NCBI RefSeq assembly: GCF_014268445.2
Contig: NZ_CP077089.1
Location: forward strand, 6,180,001 to 6,244,000
DNA: 64,000 nucleotides
From: Pseudomonas tensinigenes
GTDB lineage: Bacteria > Pseudomonadota > Gammaproteobacteria > Pseudomonadales > Pseudomonadaceae
Direction of reading: 5' to 3'
Under the pieces are notes generated by a model. The model did not search any database and was not told where the DNA came from. It saw nothing but the letters and a program-made list of their open reading frames with translations. The position numbers were made by a program, and so were the translations under genes. Shown one piece after another: positions 60,320 through 64,000 of the stretch (position 1 is its first letter; the number at the start of each line of letters is the position of its first letter).

Positions 60320-62002
60320 ATGAACAAGAACAATCGCCATCCCGCAGACGGTAAGAAACCGGTCACCATTTTCGGTCCGGACTTTCCGTTCGCCTTCGAC
60401 GACTGGATCGAACACCCGGCCGGTCTCGGCACTATTCCTGAACATAATCACGGCGCCGAAGTGGCGATTGTCGGCGCGGGTATCGCCGGTCTGGTAGCCG
60501 CTTACGAGTTGATGAAACTCGGCCTGAAGCCTGTGGTTTATGAGGCATCGAAACTCGGTGGGCGTCTGCGTTCGCAGGCCTTCAACGGCACTGACGGCAT
60601 CGTCGCTGAACTGGGTGGCATGCGTTTTCCGGTGTCCTCCACCGCGTTTTATCACTACGTCGACAAGCTCGGCCTGGAAACCAAACCTTTCCCGAACCCG
60701 CTGACGCCGGCCTCCGGCAGCACCGTGATCGACCTCGAAGGCAAAACCCATTACGCACAGAAGCTAGCGGATCTTCCTGCACTGTTCCAGGAAGTGGCTG
60801 ACGCCTGGGCGGACGCACTGGAGGCCGGCTCGCAGTTCGCCGATATCCAGCAAGCCATTCGCGACCGTGATGTGCCACGCCTGAAAGAGCTGTGGAATAC
60901 CCTGGTACCGCTGTGGGATGACCGCACCTTCTACGACTTCGTCGCCACCTCCGAAGCCTTCGCCAAACTGTCGTTCCATCACCGCGAAGTGTTCGGTCAG
61001 GTTGGTTTCGGCACCGGCGGCTGGGACTCGGATTTCCCTAACTCGATGCTGGAAATCTTCCGCGTGGTGATGACCAACTGCGACGATCACCAGCACCTGG
61101 TGGTCGGCGGTGTCGAGCAAGTGCCGCAAGGCATCTGGCGGCATGTGCCGGAGCGCTGCGTGCACTGGCCCGAAGGCACCAGCCTGAAATCCCTGCACCG
61201 TGGCGCGCCGCGTTCCGGCGTGAAGAAAATCGCCCATGCACCAGATGGCCGTTTCGCTGTCACCGACAACAACGGCGATACCCGCGAATACGCCGCCGTG
61301 CTGACCACTTGCCAGAGCTGGCTGCTGACCACCCAGATCGAATGCGACGAAACCCTGTTCTCGCAAAAGATGTGGATGGCGCTCGACCGCACCCGCTACA
61401 TGCAGTCGTCAAAGACTTTCGTGATGGTCGACCGGCCGTTCTGGAAGGACAAGGATCCGGAAACCGGTCGCGACCTGATGAGCATGACCCTCACTGATCG
61501 CCTGACCCGTGGCACCTACCTGTTCGACAACGGTGACGACAAGCCGGGCGTAATCTGCCTGTCATACTCATGGATGAGCGATGCGTTGAAAATGCTGCCG
61601 CACCCTGTGGAAAAGCGCGTTGAGCTGGCGTTGAACGCGCTGAAAAAGATCTACCCGAAAGTCGACATCGCTGCGCGGATCATCGGCGACCCGATCACCG
61701 TGTCTTGGGAAGCCGACCCGTACTTCCTCGGCGCCTTCAAAGGTGCACTGCCGGGCCACTATCGCTACAACCAGCGCATGTACGCGCACTTCATGCAGGA
61801 CGAGATGCCGGCCGAACAGCGCGGGATTTTTATCGCTGGCGACGACGTTTCGTGGACACCGGCGTGGGTCGAAGGCGCAGTGCAAACCTCGCTCAACGCG
61901 GTGTGGGGGATCATGAAGCATTTCGGCGGTTCGACACATAAAGCGAACCCGGGCCCGGGTGATGTGTTCAAAGACATCGGCCCTATCGCCCTGCCCGAGT
62001 AA
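60320..62002 (+). CDS. davB: L-lysine 2-monooxygenase DavB
   Basis: A 560-residue flavoprotein. The FAD-binding motif is VAIVGAGIAGLVAAYELMK, followed by GGRLRSQ, and the C-terminal FAD motif is GIFIAGDDVSWTPAWVEGA. Length and sequence match P. putida DavB (MNKNNRHPADGKKPVTIFG at the start), which oxidatively decarboxylates lysine to 5-aminopentanamide. Tryptophan 2-monooxygenase is the nearest alternative, but the neighbouring amidase supports lysine. davA follows after 12 bases. Confidence 0.94.
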   Translation: MNKNNRHPADGKKPVTIFGPDFPFAFDDWIEHPAGLGTIPEHNHGAEVAIVGAGIAGLVAAYELMKLGLKPVVYEASKLGGRLRSQAFNGTDGIVAELGGMRFPVSSTAFYHYVDKLGLETKPFPNPLTPASGSTVIDLEGKTHYAQKLADLPALFQEVADAWADALEAGSQFADIQQAIRDRDVPRLKELWNTLVPLWDDRTFYDFVATSEAFAKLSFHHREVFGQVGFGTGGWDSDFPNSMLEIFRVVMTNCDDHQHLVVGGVEQVPQGIWRHVPERCVHWPEGTSLKSLHRGAPRSGVKKIAHAPDGRFAVTDNNGDTREYAAVLTTCQSWLLTTQIECDETLFSQKMWMALDRTRYMQSSKTFVMVDRPFWKDKDPETGRDLMSMTLTDRLTRGTYLFDNGDDKPGVICLSYSWMSDALKMLPHPVEKRVELALNALKKIYPKVDIAARIIGDPITVSWEADPYFLGAFKGALPGHYRYNQRMYAHFMQDEMPAEQRGIFIAGDDVSWTPAWVEGAVQTSLNAVWGIMKHFGGSTHKANPGPGDVFKDIGPIALPE

Positions 62003-62014
62003 GAGGAATCCCTG

Positions 62015-62809
62015 ATGCGTGTAGCCCTTTACCAATGTCCACCGCTGCCACTGGACCCCGCCGCCAACCTGCAACGCTTGCATCAACTGGCGATGGAGGC
62101 CAAGGGCGCCGACCTGTTGGTGCTGCCGGAGATGTTCATGACCGGCTACAACATCGGCGCAGAAGCGGTCAGCACCTTGGCCGAGGTCTACAACGGTGAA
62201 TGGGCGCAGCAGATCGGGCGGATCGCCAAAGCCGCAGGTTTAGCGATTGTTTACGGCTATCCGGAGCGCACTGCCGAAGGGCAGATTTACAACGCCGTGC
62301 AGTTGATCGATTCGCACGGCGAGCGCCTGTGCAATTACCGCAAGACGCATCTGTTTGGTGATCTGGATCGCTCGATGTTCAGCCCCGGCAATGATGATTT
62401 TCCCATCGTCGAACTCAACGGCTGGAAGCTCGGTTTCCTGATCTGTTACGACCTGGAGTTTCCGGAAAACACCCGCCGTCTGGCACTCGCCGGCGCCGAG
62501 CTGATTCTGGTGCCGACGGCGAACATGATTCCGTTCGATTTCGTCGCTGACGTCACCGTGCGTTCCCGCGCTTTCGAAAACCAGTGCTACGTGGCCTACG
62601 CCAACTATTGCGGCAGCGAAGGCGAGATCCACTATTGCGGGCAAAGCAGCATCGCTGCACCGGACGGCAGCCGCATCGCCCAGGCCGGTCTCGACGAAGC
62701 GCTGATCGTCGGTGAACTGGATCGGCAGTTGATGCTCGACTCGCGCGCGGCCAATCGCTACCTCAGCGACCGCCGTCCGGAGCTTTACGGCGCGCTCAAC
62801 CAGCGCTAA
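62015..62809 (+). CDS. davA: 5-aminopentanamidase DavA
   Basis: A 264-residue nitrilase-superfamily amidase. The catalytic triad is visible as E39 in LVLPEMFMTGYN, the lysine in NYRKTHLFGD, and C144 in LICYDLEFPENTRR. It hydrolyses 5-aminopentanamide to 5-aminovalerate and ammonia, the second step of the lysine monooxygenase route. It forms an operon with davB. pqqF begins 38 bases after its stop. Confidence 0.94.
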   Translation: MRVALYQCPPLPLDPAANLQRLHQLAMEAKGADLLVLPEMFMTGYNIGAEAVSTLAEVYNGEWAQQIGRIAKAAGLAIVYGYPERTAEGQIYNAVQLIDSHGERLCNYRKTHLFGDLDRSMFSPGNDDFPIVELNGWKLGFLICYDLEFPENTRRLALAGAELILVPTANMIPFDFVADVTVRSRAFENQCYVAYANYCGSEGEIHYCGQSSIAAPDGSRIAQAGLDEALIVGELDRQLMLDSRAANRYLSDRRPELYGALNQR

Positions 62810-62847
62810 TCCGCTAGCATTGGCACTTCACTGTTCTGGAAGTGCCC

Positions 62848-64000
62848 ATGCCTGCGCCGACTCACCCCCGCCCCCACACCGAAACCCTGGCCAATGGCTT
62901 GCGCGTGACCCTGCGTCATGTGCCCGGCCTGAAGCGCAGCGCCGCTGCACTACGCGTGGCCGCCGGTAGCCATGACGTGCCATTGGCGTGGCCGGGGCTG
63001 GCGCATTTTCTCGAGCATTTGTTGTTTCTCGGCACCGAGCGTTTTCCTGCGGGCGAAGGACTGATGGCCTACGTGCGAGGCCATGGCGGGCAAGTGAATG
63101 CCAGCACGCGAGAACGTACCACCGACTTTTTCTTTGAGCTGCCGACACAAGCGTTCAGCGCTGGATTGGAGCGTCTGTCAGACATGCTCGCCAATCCGCG
63201 TATGAATCTGGACGATCAGTTGCGGGAACGGGAAGTGTTGCAGGCGGAATTTGTCGCCTGGTCGCAGGATCCTGCGGCTCAGCAGCAGTTTGCGTTGTAT
63301 GAAGGTTTACCGGCAGAGCATCCGTTGCGCGGGTTTCACGCGGGGAATCGGGACAGTCTCAGAGTGGAGGATCCGGCGTTTCAGCAGGCGTTGAACGATT
63401 TCCACCAACAGTTTTATCAGACCGGGCAAATGACCTTGAGTCTGGCGGGGCCGCAAAGTCTTGAAGAACTAAAAGCGCTGGCTGAGCATTTCGCGTCTAT
63501 GTTGCCGGTTGGGGATAAAGTTGCGCAGGTCATGCCCCTGCCGCTGGCGGTGAAAAGTTATCAACAGGTCGGTAAACAGCGCGGCAACCTGATGTTCGCC
63601 TTCGATACCGTGCCTGAATCGTCCGGCGAGGCTTTGGCGTTTCTCTGTCATTGGTTGAACAGCGGCAAACCCGGCGGATTGCTGGCGCATTTGCAGCAGC
63701 AGAATCTCGCCGATGGTTTGAACGCAGTGCCGGTTTATCACTTTGCCGGACAAGCGTTACTGCATCTGGAATTCACTGCTCCATCCGAATCGTTGACGGC
63801 CATTCGCGAACATCTGCGCGATTGGCTGAGTTTCTTTGCCCAGCAGGATTGGGCGCCACTGCGCGAGGAATACGCCGCCCTGCTTCAACGTCAGCAGCAA
63901 GTCAGTGGCGCGCTGCAACTGGCGCGGCTCGACAGTGAGCAGTTGGAACACGGTTTGGCCGATTCCGGCGTTGCAGCCCTCAGGCAGATCCTCGGCGACA
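62848..64000 (+). CDS. pqqF: PqqF, M16 peptidase of PQQ biosynthesis (3' end outside window)
   Basis: The first 384 codons of an insulinase-family (M16) zinc protease. The inverted zinc motif HFLEH is at residues 53-57, followed by the downstream glutamate region in REREVLQAEFVAW. PqqF, together with PqqG where present, is thought to process the PqqA precursor peptide for pyrroloquinoline quinone synthesis. In P. fluorescens-type genomes pqqF precedes pqqABCDE, and davBA lie just upstream, as here. The gene runs off the window, so the remaining pqq genes are not seen. The ATG at 62848 has GGAAG 6 bases upstream. Confidence 0.9.
   Translation, partial: MPAPTHPRPHTETLANGLRVTLRHVPGLKRSAAALRVAAGSHDVPLAWPGLAHFLEHLLFLGTERFPAGEGLMAYVRGHGGQVNASTRERTTDFFFELPTQAFSAGLERLSDMLANPRMNLDDQLREREVLQAEFVAWSQDPAAQQQFALYEGLPAEHPLRGFHAGNRDSLRVEDPAFQQALNDFHQQFYQTGQMTLSLAGPQSLEELKALAEHFASMLPVGDKVAQVMPLPLAVKSYQQVGKQRGNLMFAFDTVPESSGEALAFLCHWLNSGKPGGLLAHLQQQNLADGLNAVPVYHFAGQALLHLEFTAPSESLTAIREHLRDWLSFFAQQDWAPLREEYAALLQRQQQVSGALQLARLDSEQLEHGLADSGVAALRQILGD

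Overview
The window is a stretch of core chromosome from a Pseudomonas of the P. fluorescens group. The evidence is the gene content and order: trpG-trpD-trpC followed by the cAMP receptor Vfr, lptD-surA-pdxA-rsmA-apaG-apaH-glpE, murU-amgK, rpsU-dnaG-rpoD, and davB-davA next to pqqF. Nine loci also carry the REP sequence GTGGGAGCGAGCCTGCTCGC, which is characteristic of this group. Identifications rest on reading the proteins by eye; no search was run.

Layout. 1-5.2 kb: end of an M23 peptidoglycan hydrolase, anmK, erpA, argC, hemJ and a nitronate monooxygenase-like flavoprotein. 5.3-10.8 kb: a DUF805 membrane protein, an SDR, a HIT protein, coq7, speD, an OsmC protein and vfr. 10.8-19.7 kb: a lipoate-ligase-like protein and the tryptophan genes in two blocks, trpGDC and rpe-gph-trpE, with an esterase autotransporter (estA) between them. 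19.8-25.8 kb: an iron-type alcohol dehydrogenase and a polyamine-type ABC importer. 26.2-29.3 kb: a two-component system whose kinase has its own periplasmic binding domain. 29.4-32.9 kb: a DUF3530 protein, a DjlA-like co-chaperone and the cell-wall recycling pair murU-amgK. 33.1-40.7 kb: the outer-membrane and RNA-maintenance cluster lptD to glpE. 41.0-45.9 kb: the PrkA kinase / YeaH / SpoVR stress module. 45.9-49.8 kb: cca, folK, folB, plsY and tsaD. 50.0-54.6 kb: the macromolecular-synthesis operon rpsU-dnaG-rpoD. 54.7-58.5 kb: a very large PAS-GGDEF-EAL sensor. 58.5-59.6 kb: a CAU-anticodon tRNA gene followed by a small AT-richer accessory patch with an orphan phage-type nuclease-fold gene. 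59.6-64.0 kb: an Lrp-type regulator, the lysine-degradation pair davB-davA, and the start of pqqF.

How genes work together. AnmK, AmgK and MurU are three steps of the Pseudomonas route that returns anhydro-MurNAc to UDP-MurNAc. TrpE with TrpG, then TrpD and TrpC, cover chorismate to indoleglycerol phosphate. LptD and SurA build the outer membrane. DavB and DavA turn lysine into 5-aminovalerate.

The most interesting observation concerns tryptophan control. A 28-codon ORF upstream of trpG ends in ARWRWRA, and the C-terminus of Gph immediately upstream of trpE ends in the same peptide, encoded by an identical 24-nt stretch. The trpE leader peptide therefore appears to be embedded in the end of the gph reading frame. 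No CRISPR array, insertion sequence or complete prophage is visible.
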